A stretch of 64,000 nt of DNA from Pieris napi. Taxonomy: Eukaryota > Arthropoda > Insecta > Lepidoptera > Pieridae. Below, one piece after another: positions 1-11,745 of this stretch. Position 1 is the stretch's first letter, and every line of letters begins with the position of its first letter. Below the pieces are notes generated by a model that did no database searches, was not told the origin of the DNA, and was given only the letters and a program-made list of their open reading frames with translations. The translations under genes were made by a program, and so were the position numbers. Location of the stretch: positions 8,990,001 to 9,054,000 of the forward strand of contig NC_062239.1 in NCBI RefSeq assembly GCF_905475465.1. The letters run 5' to 3'.

Positions 1-267
1 AAGATGCTACGGCATTGGACATAATTTAAAAACAACATTCGAATAATAATATAATTTATTTTACACTTAATGTAAGAGAATAATAATAAATATTTATTTA
101 TTTAATTTTTCAAATGTAAACTGAACTTTATTGACTATAATGACTCCTTTCCAGTCTTTGATTATTTAATTGTAATTAATTATTTGCATGCAAACAAAAA
201 CTATTTTTAATAATGCCAAAGAAGTATAACTTCTTACGCGCGTACATAAGTACACGCACCCTTTTTT
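1..267 (+). repeat. Dispersed repeat (inverted partner at 48303-48579), cut by window edge
   Basis: GCTACGGCATTGGACATAAT, CATTCGAATA, ACACTTAATGTAAGAGAATA, CTTTATTGACTATAATGACT and GAAGTATAACTTCTTACGCG, GTACATAAGTACACGCACCC appear in the same order in the complement of 48303-48579, at more than 90% by eye. The family is unknown to me. No coding frame. Confidence 0.85.
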
Positions 268-2860
268 TACACAATCTTTGTTAATCCATGACACTTAACA
301 CCTTGGTTTCTGCGTTCCACTCGACTACATTAATCAAAGCTAGTGTCCACGTCAAGTAACACTTAACCGTTCAAACAATGCGTAGCAAGCAGATATTGTG
401 TTACATGGCTTCTATACAGGCCGTCCCACTTTCCAACTAATGCAAATCTGTCTATCTTTACATCCCTCGATTGATATAGGTATTGTATATTTATATACAA
501 AACCGACCACAATTGTTTGAATTATATAATTTTATCCTGTGCGTTTTGAGTATGATTTGTGACGGCACTAAACCACAATGTTAATAATTAATATTATAAT
601 AATATTTTACTGTAAAAACTACCGATATCGTTAATCAAATTCCAGCTTCAAGAAGTAGGGTGGTAATTCTTGGGAAACGTCAAATGCCAGCTACAGTTTG
701 AGATAGGCACGGTGCAATAAAAATTCGAAACAAAACTATCTTTAATAATGTTATTATAGGTTTCCAACAAATGGAATTTAAACAAAAAAATATGAATTCA
801 GATGTAAAAGTAAGAGTCCAATAAACATAAATGTTTGTAGCCTATATTCACCTTTGCTTAGGAAGCAAATTATACATAATTAGTTAATAAGAAAAATTTA
901 AAGATATATGGAGACGTATACGAATTGTCTAGGTAGGAATAGTTCTATTTTGGTAGAAAGCGCTTTATTCATCATTCGCCCCAGGGGCCTTGGCTCTGAT
1001 CTAGGTTTTATATCGACAGCGATTTGATAAATGATATTGGATTATATTTTCTCAAAATAAAATAGTCCTTTCTATTTTTAGCAACCTAATACAGAAAGGA
1101 TTTATTAACTGGACTGGAATATTGATATTGATAATATGGGATTTGGTTTGATTGTTTCATTTTTTTGGTATTTATATTCATAACGCGCTGAGAAAATACG
1201 TAATGCTGGTCCTAAGTTCCCGAATTCCGGGGTAAGAAAATAGTAGTTTTAGATTAGAATTCGTATGTGTACCTTTTTGTTATTAAAATCCTCTATTGCC
1301 TCGGCAGTCTCATTTTTATACTAATACCTAATCTGTACATATTTATTTATATAAAGTGTTACAAAACGATTATACATATTGTTCCTATTAAAATGTTTGA
1401 ACTTATGATGTCTGATTATTATTTGGAATACGATTTAATAGCTTTGAGTGCAAAATTTTCCTAAGGCGTTGTGTGGCCCAATTTAATTGTGTTGGGCTTA
1501 AAATAAACATATTTCATCATATTGATTTGATTATTGATTTCTACAGTAATTGTCACTAATTACAGTAGTTTCTGTAGTAACTTTAAGTTCTTAATTTGTT
1601 ATGCTCCATTTTCACAATTACAAGTAATATTTTACTAAAGAAAATAATTTTTATTCCTAAAATAGTTGCAACAAAATGTTTATTATATACAGGTACAATT
1701 ATACAACATCTGGAAAAATAAATACCTACATGCAATTTTTTTTGGACCATAGACAAAGATGCCATCTTGTTCAAAGCGACGAAAACCTTCACTTAAGAGA
1801 ATTTTATACGGATAATTATGATTTAGGGCGCGAAATTCTCGGTAGCGGTAATTAAACGCCAGAGGCCTAAACGAAAATATAAATTATGTAATATCTAGAA
1901 ATAAATTTAGGCTGAGTGCTAAATTTGTACGAGGAAAACGACCTTGATAAATTTTAGAACTTTTAATTCGTAAAAAAGTATTTCATACATTTCTCATATT
2001 TTTAACTTTATGAGTATACTTATATAACTTGCCAGCCAGTGAACTGTGGAATATGTATTTAAATGTATCTGTAATAAATGGTAGGAGTATCTGTATGTTA
2101 TATGTAGTGTACGAATTAGCAAGCTACACTAGATCACTAAATATATGAGAGGGTGAGACCTAAGAATCTAACAACCCAAGGGATCCCTACAGATTTATCT
2201 TAACATATAAATAGTGAATATATAAATATTAATTTTTTATTCCATAATATCATTATTCTATCTTTACAGTAATTTCTAATTCGATAGAAGATTCGATAGA
2301 TAGATTTTGTAGGTAATGATATATAAACTTATATGTAAACTTTTTCCTTAAGGAAAGGAAAAAGTCTTCTTTCTCTTCAGGAAAACCACATAAACACCTG
2401 TTGCTTAGATTCGAAAATAGATATTGGGAAGCGACTTTGTTTAAACATAAGTAATAAGTATAATTATAACTTGTTCATTATATATTTATTATTTTTCAAA
2501 AATGAAGTTTTTTACTCTAATAGAAATATTTTTATTACACCGCATTAAGAGTCCACATGAAATCATGGTGTTGCAACAGTTACATAAGGTAACGAAATCA
2601 GCTGGGTTCGCGTGCCGTCGCAATGCGACGCGATCGATATACAACCTTATCACGCACGGTCGAGCAAACTTCTAAAATATCAACACACCCATCTGTCATA
2701 ATCAGCTGTCAATTGTCAGTACTCGCGGGTTTTTTGACGTTTGATACATTGCGCGAAATGCAAACACGTTTACGATACAACTACGCACTACAGTTGCACA
2801 TTATAAATTATTATAATATAATAATCTGAGAGAAAATGTTTTGGTGTTTCTATAAAAAAA
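268..2860. other. AT-rich flank, no gene seen
   Basis: Short open frames only (for example 1267-1464 and 2623-2829), without motifs, splice context or unusual composition. No repeat family was recognised here. Confidence 0.5.
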
Positions 2861-2865
2861 TTACA

Positions 2866-3172
2866 GCAGTGTTGGCCTAATGGGGTCAGCATGCGACTCT
2901 CACCCCTGAGGTTGTAGGTTCGATCCCCGGCTGTGCACCACTGGACATTCTTTCTATGTGCGTATTTAACAGTTTCTCGAACGGTGAAGGAAAACATCGC
3001 GAGGAAACCGGCTTGCCTTAGACCGAAAACGTCGACGGCGTGTCAGGCACAGGAGGCTGATCACCTTCATGCCTATTAGATTTAAAAATTATCATGAAAC
3101 AGATACAGAAATCTGAGGCCCAGACCTAAAAGGAAAGGTTGTAGCGCCACTGATTTATTTTTATTTTAAAAT
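2866..3172 (+). repeat. tRNA-derived SINE, family 1 (near full length)
   Basis: The head (2866-2940) is tRNA-like: A-box-like TGGCCTAATGG, B box GGTTCGATCCC, and a 3' end reading GCACCA. The body includes CGAACGGTGAAGGAAAACAT and ends with GTTGTAGCGCCACTG and an AT-rich tail. Copies at 46564 and 49659 share the whole architecture. Transcribed by RNA polymerase III and moved by LINE machinery. This is not a functional tRNA gene. Confidence 0.88.
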
Positions 3173-4210
3173 ATTCAAGAACAAATTTGAAATCTATTTT
3201 AATGGTAAAAATGCACATCAAAAAGGTAGAAAAATGTAAACTAAAATCGTATGCGAACGAAAATAAAATTTTCAAAGCCGAGTCTAATATAAGTTAATCT
3301 TTAATATCGGAGGTTCATAGGAAAAGCTAGGACTCGTAATCGTTCAATCTCGGAGATTGCTTTTAAAAATTATTGAGAAACTAAACTTTCAACCCGTTAC
3401 ATTTAAACTCGTAGGATTAAGAAAAAATAGCAAATGCATATTCTTCAGCTTTACAGAATTTGCACAGAAAATAAAAATAAATAAAGTTTAGTAGTGAAAA
3501 TTCAACTTTTTAAGCAAGCAATAAAATATGTATAAAAATAAAAACCGTATTATTTAATATCATATTTTGTACTACAGATTAATTACAATTCCTTCATTCA
3601 TCAAATCCAATTTGGCTGATAAAACATGTAAGACACAAAAAGGTAAGATTTTATACTTATAATATATTAAATTATACTTGGGATTCAGTATGAAGGTGTT
3701 GAGCAAGTCATAGTCACATTGGCTTCCATTCCAAGTTATAATTGAAATGTAGAAAATTGAAATAAAGACTTCACTACAAATAGTACCATAACATCTGAAA
3801 TGGCAAAAATTGTTTTTTTCTATTAAATACTAAATACTCGAGATTAATAAAAAACCTATACTTCATATAATACGTATTTTGTTCCAAAAATTGCGATAAT
3901 AGCCAAAAAGGTATTCAAAGAATCATCGAATTTCGTTTAATCAATTTAAAAACCTAAAAAGTTAATATTCAGGGAAAATTTTCTGCGCCGTATAAAATAT
4001 TTGAATAATTAATGAAAGCCTTTCTCGCCGCAATTAAAATTTAACTCTAGAGGCTGTGGACGTTCATTTATAAAAAGCCTGTAACATGTAAGGCTTTTAT
4101 AATAATTAAATCCAATAGAAGAGCCAGTCTGAAATTGAATAGAATACATAAGAAATAAATAGGTTACGGCTCTTAGATTAGTCTAGCCTATAGTATTGTC
4201 TTTTATTGAC

Positions 4211-4265
4211 ATAACCTTTACACATTTAAAGAAAAAACTTTTTAACAGCGTGCGTGGTCACGGTG
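4211..4265. mobile_element. Deleted end of the 43792 family
   Basis: Carries CCTTTACACATTTAAAG and AAAAAACTTTTTAAC as at the 44180 end, joined directly to AGCGTGCGTGGTCACGGTGA. In the 43792 copy that block lies some 80 bp further in. An internal deletion brought the two together. Confidence 0.65.
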
Positions 4266-4465
4266 ATTACACCAAGGTGTAGCTCCTTACAGACATGTGA
4301 CATTTTAAGTAATTAATAATAATAACATAAATTAAAAACAAAGATTTGTCCTCTATTAGCAGGAGGCATGGTGAAATAGGAGCACGCACTTACATTCTCG
4401 TGGGAACAACACGCAAACACATAGTCGAAATAACCAACATCACCGCATACACGAGTTAAGAAAGT
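4266..4465 (-). repeat. Dispersed repeat, inverted copy of 36010-36170
   Basis: GTGACATTTTAAGTAATTAA, then TCTCGTGGGAACAACACGC and ATCACCGCATACACGA appear in the same order in the complement of 36010-36170. This copy holds about 60 bp (AAAACAAAGATTTGTCC through GCACTTACAT) that the other lacks. Confidence 0.65.
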
Positions 4466-4469
4466 TAAT

Positions 4470-6380
4470 CAAACAATATAATTGTGTGAAATACAAATTG
4501 ATGCTCTATATCCAGAAAGCCATATTTTATCCTGCAGATGTCCGTTGCTCCAATTTCTATTAAAAACCTCATTGAATATTCTATCAACGTCACAGCTCCA
4601 CTTTTGGACTGTAACCAAAACAAAAAGTTCCATTTGCAGTTCAATATTTATTTTGGACTCGTGTTTATACTGCGGTGTTTTAAGTAATATTGAGTATCGA
4701 TTGGTAATACATACAATAATGGATCAGTTTTACTCTAGTGGCTAGTGGTGGTCAACCCTGTTCTATCCTCCTCCAGATTTTAAAAATCTGAAGGAAGACG
4801 TTATCAATACGATGTGTATGCGATATCAATTATGTTAAGTGATACCGCCTATGGTAATGGACGATCAGCCAGTAGGCTGGAATTTCATTTGCATAATTTC
4901 TTGGAGCCCATAGACTGGTAGCTTTGAAAGAAGTGCTCTGTGCTACACCCGATCGAAGGCTTTTTTATGTCCAAACCTACCGCCGTCGCCTCTACTTCTT
5001 ATACACTATTATTATTTATAACACTTCTCAGTCGATTTTAAAGCCAGTTCCTTTTTTTTAAACCCCCTAAAATCGAAGATGAATGTCACTTCAAAAACCC
5101 TTAAATCTCAAAATAACACCCGAAAATTGCAAGTACCCTTAATAGGTGTTTTTTTGCCAACCTGGGATGTGATTGCTTGGGTCCATAAATTTAAGATAGA
5201 TGTTATTTTATGTGTAAGGTTCTCTCTGTTTTTGTGATGTAATCCTTCAGGCACCAGTGATGTTTTCTGTAAATAATAATTTATAATGTTTAAGCAATAA
5301 TTAACCAATTGCAACAACTTTTTTTTAGATTCTACCCTCATTTAGTTTTATAAACAATAAAAATATAACCCGTATAAATATCTAATGACAAACAACCTAA
5401 CCAATTTGTTAAAGACACTGGAAGGGACTAGCGTTTAAGATACAGGCTAGGCCTAGTTTAATCGCTAGTGCACATAGAATTATTTTAGGTACGAGGTTGA
5501 ACAAAATTAATAGTGAAAACACAACGATTCGTTGCATATTGTATGTTTATAACCTTTAGAATGTAAGTACCAAATGTTTTTCGTCAAATAAAGTGATTTT
5601 TATTTATTATTTATTTAATAATAAAATAAAAATTTATAAAATAAAATAAAAACACTAGTTTTACTGTTTTTATGAAACAAGTGGCGAACGACCAGGTCAC
5701 TTTGAATAAAGTGTTAACCGCGGCTTCTATTGGATGTGTTGCCGTCCTTTCAGGGAATGGTACGCTTTTTTTATTTCGTGTTTACGCGACTATGTGCATT
5801 AAAAATACACCTTTGGCGAATTAAGACGTACCTATTATTAAATTATTATGTTCAACTATTTATTCAATTATACCATCCTTCAACTTTTCCGCAATTATTC
5901 AGCAGGCATTTTATTTTGTCTACATTTATCTCAATACCGGTGGAAGGCAGCCACGACTCGGCTTGCGGTGAATTTCAATTGAGATCACGAGTAACGACTG
6001 TTTTACATTTTTTCCGCTACATTGTTTTAAGTTAATAAAGCCATATCAAACAAAAGGTAAAATTAACAATGAAAAAATGGGTTTTTGTAGCGTTATTTAA
6101 GCTTGAAAGACCTTTCGCTGACTGACGTATAATTATTGAACCTGTGAAACTAATTTTACAATACAACTTTTTGATTGTGCTTCTCGAAATAAGATATTTT
6201 TATGTAAAACTTATGTAAGACTAAAGTTTATTTCCCATATGTAATGATGAAATAGCACCTTATGCAACTATTGACGGCTGCAGTTAATTTCGTGTGTTTC
6301 AAAAATGTATTAGACGTAGACACATTACATAGAATTGATATTATTTACTACCTATAAATAGTAGCAAATTTCGGACCAAT
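4470..6380. other. Upstream flank, no gene seen
   Basis: Nothing convincing. A 15 bp match to a LINE 3' UTR (TTAAGTGATACCGCC near 4835) hints at old LINE debris. An A/T-only low-complexity run lies at 5590-5655. The 101-codon frame at 5730-6035 has no recognisable features. Confidence 0.4.
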
Positions 6381-6384
6381 ACCT

Positions 6385-6615
6385 GCGGCTGAATTCCATC
6401 GGCCGTCGAGGGAGAATGCACAATTCCATCCTTCGGATTTCGACGCCTTCTACCACACAGCGCTTTTTAAAGCACTTTCTGCCGCGCGCCACCTGTCAGT
6501 AAAGGTACTTCCAAAGCGATACGACTTAGGGGTATTCAAGAAAAGAGGTTCCCTGTAAGGTCGGAAATACACCAGCTGGCCACGATGCTCGTGTCCATGG
6601 GCAGCGGCTATCACT
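6385..6615 (+). pseudogene. LINE fragment, FKKRAYQF family (diverged)
   Basis: Contains the decayed C-terminal coding part (CTTAGGGGTATTCAAGAAAA) and the 3' UTR phrase GTCCATGGGCAGCGGCTATC shared with 37985-38235 and 52880-53000. No frame survives intact. Confidence 0.6.
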
Positions 6616-6654
6616 TTATTTAAATCGCTAAATACGCATCATATTTGTTTTAAG

Positions 6655-6790
6655 TATTTTCCTTACTAGGGTTTCCTGAAAGAGATTGCTTGTTAGCGAT
6701 AAGGCCGCCGGTTGCATCCCTAATAAATTGTATTTATTATGTTATTCGTTTTTCTATAAATGTAACGAAGTGTACATAAAAACCGTAATA
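6655..6790 (+). repeat. Possible LINE 3' UTR fragment
   Basis: GAGATTGCTTGTTAGCGATA and AGGCCGCC followed by an AT-rich end (TGTAACGAAGTGTACATAAA) resemble the 3' UTR of a common lepidopteran retrotransposon. It lies 40 bp after the 6385-6615 fragment but looks like a different family. Confidence 0.42.
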
Positions 6791-7278
6791 AGAAACTCAT
6801 AGTAATTAGTACTTATAAGATACCAAAATTCGTCAGAACCAAAACCCTAAAATACTTCTAAAATATATACCCGTTGATTAAATATTATAAGAGCTTATAA
6901 AATGCAATATCACGTACGAGTCATTTAAAGCAGCTATAAATTACTAGTTTAATTAAAGTTCATACAATTTATATTAATAGTTATTATTCCATTCCATCTG
7001 AAAAGTACCCATTCGTTTTTCTCAACCAACTTAACCTACTTAGAAGTCTTAGTGAATGTTACTAAGCGCCTGCTGCCATGCATTCCCTTTTTGCAACATT
7101 GCCGTAACATTTTATAAGGCAAAATATAAGTGCAAAGTTAAGAAATGTGGCTTTTTTCTTATGAGATGCTCCTTCATTTGTGTGTATTAGGACAAACTGA
7201 GCTATACTACAAAGCACTCATTCAAAATGATTCTTCTTTATAAATAAACTTTATATATCTATTAATAATAATCCATTA

Positions 7279-7538
7279 GCGCTACAACCCTATATGGGTC
7301 TTGGCCTCAGAGGGGATTCGTGTCTTTGATCATTTTTATTTCATAGACAAGTAGGTGATCAGCTTTTTGTCTGACACATACACACAAATTTTGAGTCATG
7401 CCAGTTTCCTCACGTAAACACCTTTACCCTACGAGCTAGTGTTAGATTACATATACAGAAAGCCCATTGGTCACATGGCACACCACGGGTTCGAACCCAC
7501 AACCTCAGGGGCGAGAAGCCACCAGGCCAACACCACTT
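7279..7538 (-). repeat. tRNA-derived SINE, family 1 (minus, diverged)
   Basis: Read on the minus strand it begins AGTGGTGTTGGCCTGG, has GGTTCGAACCC in the B-box position, and ends GGTTGTAGCGC. The body is clearly more diverged than the 2866 copy. Confidence 0.8.
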
Positions 7539-7849
7539 CTATATTCTATATTTACATCCGCAACGTTAATAACTTAATGATAGCTTAAAATATTTACAGA
7601 ATGTTTTAGTTCAACCTTTAATTGAGGCTTGTAAAACGTTTAAATATCTTTTGTTTATATAAAAAATTTAATGGAGTAAACGAAATAACACACGCTGACT
7701 TTCTCATGTTATTATATATTTTTTTAATTTTATTTATTTTTACAGAAATACATCCTATAATAATAATATTAAAGCCCGCTTAATCACCAATCATGACAAA
7801 AAAAATGATAATATACAGCTTAGATTTTATCTATACCGTCGATCTGAAC

Positions 7850-8065
7850 CCCTTTCACGGGTAAAGGCCTACTCCAGCTTTTTCCAACTGACTCTGTCTA
7901 TGGCATTCTATCTCCATTCGCTTCCTGCTACCGATTCTATTTCTTCTATCCATCTTTATTTGGGGCGCTCTCTTCTCCTTCTTCCCCTTGGTTCTTCCAT
8001 ACAGTTGTCTTTTAGGTCCACCTTTTATCTGTGTATCTTGTTATATGCCCCGCCCATTGCCACTT
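7850..8065 (-). pseudogene. LINE reverse-transcriptase C-terminus remnant (WAGHITR type)
   Basis: Read on the minus strand it gives VKWQWAGHITRYTDKRWT, a stop, then a RW-rich stretch and DRVSWKKLE before the AFT end. This is the familiar GH.AR..D.RW...RW.DD..W..L.EA tail of insect LINE proteins. Several stops and frame slips show it is dead. Confidence 0.65.
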
Positions 8066-8069
8066 CACA

Positions 8070-9600
8070 AACTATGCCAATACGATAATGTCGAGAAAAT
8101 TTCTTTAAAACATTAAATTTTATACCTAGTGACAATATACATTTTATAAAATTTCCGAACAATGCGATAGACCAATCGCGCAGAAAATTACGGATTACAG
8201 CCGTATGTAGCTTAATAATAGTTGCTAGGCGCAAGAAATATCAATAAACGACCAATCAGGCAACAAAGGGTCGCTTGGACCCGAGCCAAGCCTTATCTTC
8301 TCAAGGGCGATGTCTCGGAAACTGCTGACGAGCGTTGTTAGGGTTGACTTTTATTAATTTTATATTAACACTAGAATGGCTTATTTTCCAGCATGGACAA
8401 GACTGTCGTAATATTCCAAATTCTAGGTGAAAATTCATAGTTGATAAGAAATGGTGTATGTAGAATACAATGTTTTAGGTGAGAATGTTTTAAGACGAAA
8501 CGATTGTGCGTTCGGTTCGATTGTGATTGTTTAATAGGATGTTAAGACTAATACAAGTTGACATCCAAAGTGATATTTTAACTTAGTGTAGTGTGTGGAC
8601 TCAGTTACCGCATTTAGACGCACACACACACACTCAAATACGCCCATACAACTTTATTTGTGCTAACTTCTAATTGGTTGACTGTTTTGTTTTTCTTTCT
8701 TTATTTAAAACGTTAAATTTGTTTGCCTACCCATATATGTATGTACTTTTTGTAACCACTCAATATGACAATTTGCTGTGGAATAGAAGTCTGGTTATCC
8801 ATATCGCAGGTTCTTACCTAGTTTGGAAACCAGTCTACCAATACCTTCTCAACTGTAATCGTATTGTTTGTTGTAAATGTTATATGGGATAAAATAAATT
8901 ATTATTATTATTTGGTTCGTTGGATCTGTATTCTGTTGTCGCTTAACTCAAGCTAATTTTTATTGTTTTAATTTATTAATATTGTTCTACTTGTGTAAAT
9001 TATCAACATCTGAAGAGATCAGTAATACAAATTACATTCAAAGTTTTATTTATATAGAAGCAATCAAAAAGCTAACAATAATTCTCAATAAAACTAGGTA
9101 AACAAAATGTCCCTCGGTTAACGGAAATTGAACACAAGATGCTACTTACAAATACTACGAAAAGATTTTCTTGTTCTCAATATAAGAATCCAAACTGAGA
9201 ACCACTATATTAAGACCGACTTGAAAAGTGAGCACTTAACATTATTTTTAGTATTGAAATGCAGATATATTTATGTGTTCATTTCTCATAAATTTTTTAT
9301 CGCTTGCAGTACGTAATGTCTGAATGGGATTTTTGGCAAAAGCGTGGATGCAATATAATTACCCTTAAAACACGAAAGCCTATTAATTAACTTCCAATAG
9401 CGATCCCAACTTCAATAAATAAACCGTTCGCCACTGGTTATTTTAATTTGTCCGTTTTGTTGTACAAAATGAATCTTTTTCATGAATCACCCTATAAGTA
9501 ATGTTAAAACAAGCCCTTTTTATTATATTTATAATTGTTACCTCATACTTATTATTTGTACAGTATTAAAATTACGCATTTGTAAAAGGTAATTATGTTT
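8070..9600. other. Upstream flank, no gene seen
   Basis: A short CA run at 8620-8634 and a TTA run near 8897-8912, the latter possibly an old LINE tail. Short frames without recognisable content. Confidence 0.4.
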
Positions 9601-9608
9601 AGTAAAAA

Positions 9609-9691
9609 ACAGTGGCGCTACAACCTTTTATATCTGGGCCTCAGATTTCTGTATATGTGTATAAAAAACAAAAGATAACGAAACAGATAGT
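9609..9691 (-). repeat. SINE family 1 tail fragment
   Basis: AGTGGCGCTACAACC followed by GGGCCTCAGATTTCTGTAT matches the complement of the 3' part of the 2866 SINE. The tRNA-like head is absent, and a family 2 SINE starts about 10 bp beyond, so this copy may have been truncated or interrupted by it. Confidence 0.7.
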
Positions 9692-9699
9692 TATTTTTT

Positions 9700-9906
9700 G
9701 ACGACTCAGTGGTCTAGTGGTTAGTACTCCAGACTACGAATCCATGGGTCCCGGGTTCATCTCCGGCTGAGACGAACATCGATGTGATGAGCATTTGGTG
9801 TTGTGCTTAGGTCTTGGGTGTTTAAATTTATTTTTATATGTTTATCTATCTATAATATGTATGTATATCCGTTGCCTAGTACCCATAACACAAGATTCAC
9901 CAGCAG
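9700..9906 (+). repeat. tRNA-derived SINE, family 2 (3'-truncated)
   Basis: The head has TGGTCTAGTGGTTAG (A box) and GGTTCATCTCC (B box, one change from consensus), resembling a tRNA-Glu/Asp type. The body reads GATGAGCATTTGGTGTTGT and continues to CCTAGTACCCATAACACAAG. Similarity to the 10638 copy ends near CACCAGC. Confidence 0.85.
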
Positions 9907-9999
9907 TCTTTAAATCTCCAATTACAAACAAATGTTTTGCCGTCTTAAAACACCTGAAGAAAGTTTACAGTTTTTATGTCTAAACGACAAAAAAGTTGG

Positions 10000-10365
10000 T
10001 CTAAGACGAAAGGGTCATTCATGCGTCCCAAAGAAAAGGGATGCTGACGCATCCCTGCAAGCATTGTACCCAGCCTCCCCCAGCTTTATAAAACAATAGA
10101 ATTGGCCGATGTGAAAGGCCCTTTCTGTGCCAAGGTCCAATCCACATCATTCGTGGCCGTAGATTACCGTGATATTAACGGCTGATTGCGTGGCTGGATG
10201 CGGACAAGGCTACGCTGTTACCGTGTCCTGCCCCGGGCGATTGCTGGTGGCGCCGTGGGGTTTTAGTGGGTATGCACAAAAGCGAGTCCCACATAACCCT
10301 TCTCCACCAGGCCAACCGTGCCGCGGGAGGGTATGCGTAACGCATTTCCCCACGAAAAAAAAGAC
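10000..10365 (+). repeat. Probable LINE 3' end
   Basis: A GC-rich block in AT-rich surroundings ending in CCCCACGAAAAAAAA. Just before the end is a stem-forming pair TTAGTGGGTA...TCCCACATAA (10262-10299) and TGCGTAACGCA. This layout fits the 3' UTR of an insect non-LTR retrotransposon. No protein frame survives; an 89-codon frame at 10169-10438 is not convincing. Confidence 0.45.
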
Positions 10366-10441
10366 GATATCCTTACGATTTTGCCTTATCCGTACGAGCA
10401 AGTGTTGTGGAAAAATCCGCTCAGGGTTGAGAGTCTAAACC

Positions 10442-10620
10442 TGTAACACTGCTTATGTACACACTACGGTCTACCTGAGAGGTAATCTGTGCAGGTATGC
10501 CTGTGCAGGTCAACCGAACAATGGTAGGTTCAAAAACCTGCACAGGTCTATTCCCACACACATTCCGGTCTACCTGCACAGGTGGACCTCTCCGGTACAC
10601 CGTAGTGTGTATGGCCTACA
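10442..10620. mobile_element. Small inverted-repeat element related to the 11746 MITE
   Basis: Near the left end is ACACACTACGGTCTACC followed by GAGAGGT (10459-10483). The right end, read inverted, gives ACACACTACGGTGTACC and GAGAGGT (10588-10611). The right terminus (TGTAGGCCATACACACT inverted) resembles the 11746 MITE end TGGTGGCTGTACACACT and is followed by TTA, so it looks like the same superfamily. The left terminus is damaged, so its start is uncertain (10442-10459). The interior carries four near-palindromes of the CCTGTGCAGGT / ACCTGCACAGG type. Confidence 0.6.
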
Positions 10621-10637
10621 TTAGTATTATAAAATAC

Positions 10638-10889
10638 ATTTTTTTTTTTAACATTTCACACCAATTGACCTAGTCCCATGCTAAGCTGGTGAAGCTTGTG
10701 TTATGGGTACTAGGCAACGGATATACATACATATTATAGATAGATAAACATATAAATACATATTTAAACACCCAAGACCTAAGGACAACACCAAATGCTC
10801 ATCACATTGATGTTTGTCTCAGCCGGGGATCGAACCCGGGACCCATGGATTCGCAGTTAGGGGTACTAACCACTAGACCAATGAGCCGC
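10638..10889 (-). repeat. tRNA-derived SINE, family 2 (minus, near full length)
   Basis: On the minus strand: GGCGGCTCATTGGTCTAGTGG head, intact B box GGTTCGATCCC, the body shared with 9700-9906, then GACTAGGTCAATTGGTGTG and a short A tail (T run at 10639-10650). Together with the 9700 copy it forms a head-outward inverted SINE pair. Confidence 0.87.
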
Positions 10890-10894
10890 CAAAA

Positions 10895-11740
10895 ACATTA
10901 TAATTAGACAGTAAACTTGTCTCAATACATTTCTTGAAAACCAAATTTAATCATAGATATAAATGATAGCTCAACTCGAAATTAAAGCGACAGTTATTTA
11001 TTACCATATGGTAAGGAAAATAAGTGAAGCCGTAAAGTCATTGTCATGGCCCGAAATCGATACAAGTCAGCCGGAGCGCCGGATGTGACGTCACCCCTGC
11101 TTCCCCTATTCCAATAAATCGCTTTTCATGGGGGAAGGATGTGTCATGCACTTTCCTATAAACAGGGAAACATTTTTATCCTTGTTGGAAATTAAATTGC
11201 ATATATTACGTAAAAATAATTGTCAACAATATTTTGTCAATTATTTTTAGCCTGTTTTAAAACTATATGAAATGGTATTGATTGACGTTTGTAGCATTAT
11301 TAGGTATGTTAGTTAACTTTATTTTATGCATTCTGTATTATATAGTAATATGTTATGTTTAGTAATGTGTAACGAAATATCAAAAAAAATTGTAGACACT
11401 ATTTGACAGTATTACTTTATTAGTAGAACATTTCTTGATTATACAAACAGTTAACACTCCAAGTATTAACAGATTGTCTAGTTAATTATAAATTTTAGAC
11501 AGAAAGAATCAAACAATGTGAAGAATTAAAAGAAACCAGCCAAGTTCCAACAAATTAAGCGTCTCAAGTTAAAAAAACGCCTTCAGAACGAAACTTTAGC
11601 TAATTTGCGAACAACTGAGAATATTTCTTTTTTTACAGCTTAAACTTTTACAGTAATTATGTCCTTTCAAATATACTTCGCTTTTAGAATTCCTAATGCT
11701 ATTTGTAATTCTTAAGCAACAATCACACGATAGCTAAGGA
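10895..11740. other. AT-rich spacer, no gene seen
   Basis: Nothing recognised apart from a small GC patch at 11070-11140 (GGAGCGCCGGATGTGACGTC, which contains a TGACGTCA-like site). Confidence 0.4.
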
Positions 11741-11745
11741 TTTTA

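Noticed and set aside
2866..2940. Functional tRNA gene
   Set aside because: It has A- and B-box-like sequences but an imperfect acceptor stem, continues into a SINE body, and is repeated across the window.
4833..4885. LINE 3' UTR fragment
   Set aside because: Only about 15 bases (TTAAGTGATACCGCC) match the FKKRAYQF family 3' UTR; too short to call as a feature.
10169..10438. 89-codon plus-strand frame in GC-rich DNA as a gene
   Set aside because: It overlaps a retroposon 3' end with hairpins and an A run, with no domain. An overlapping minus frame is just as open.
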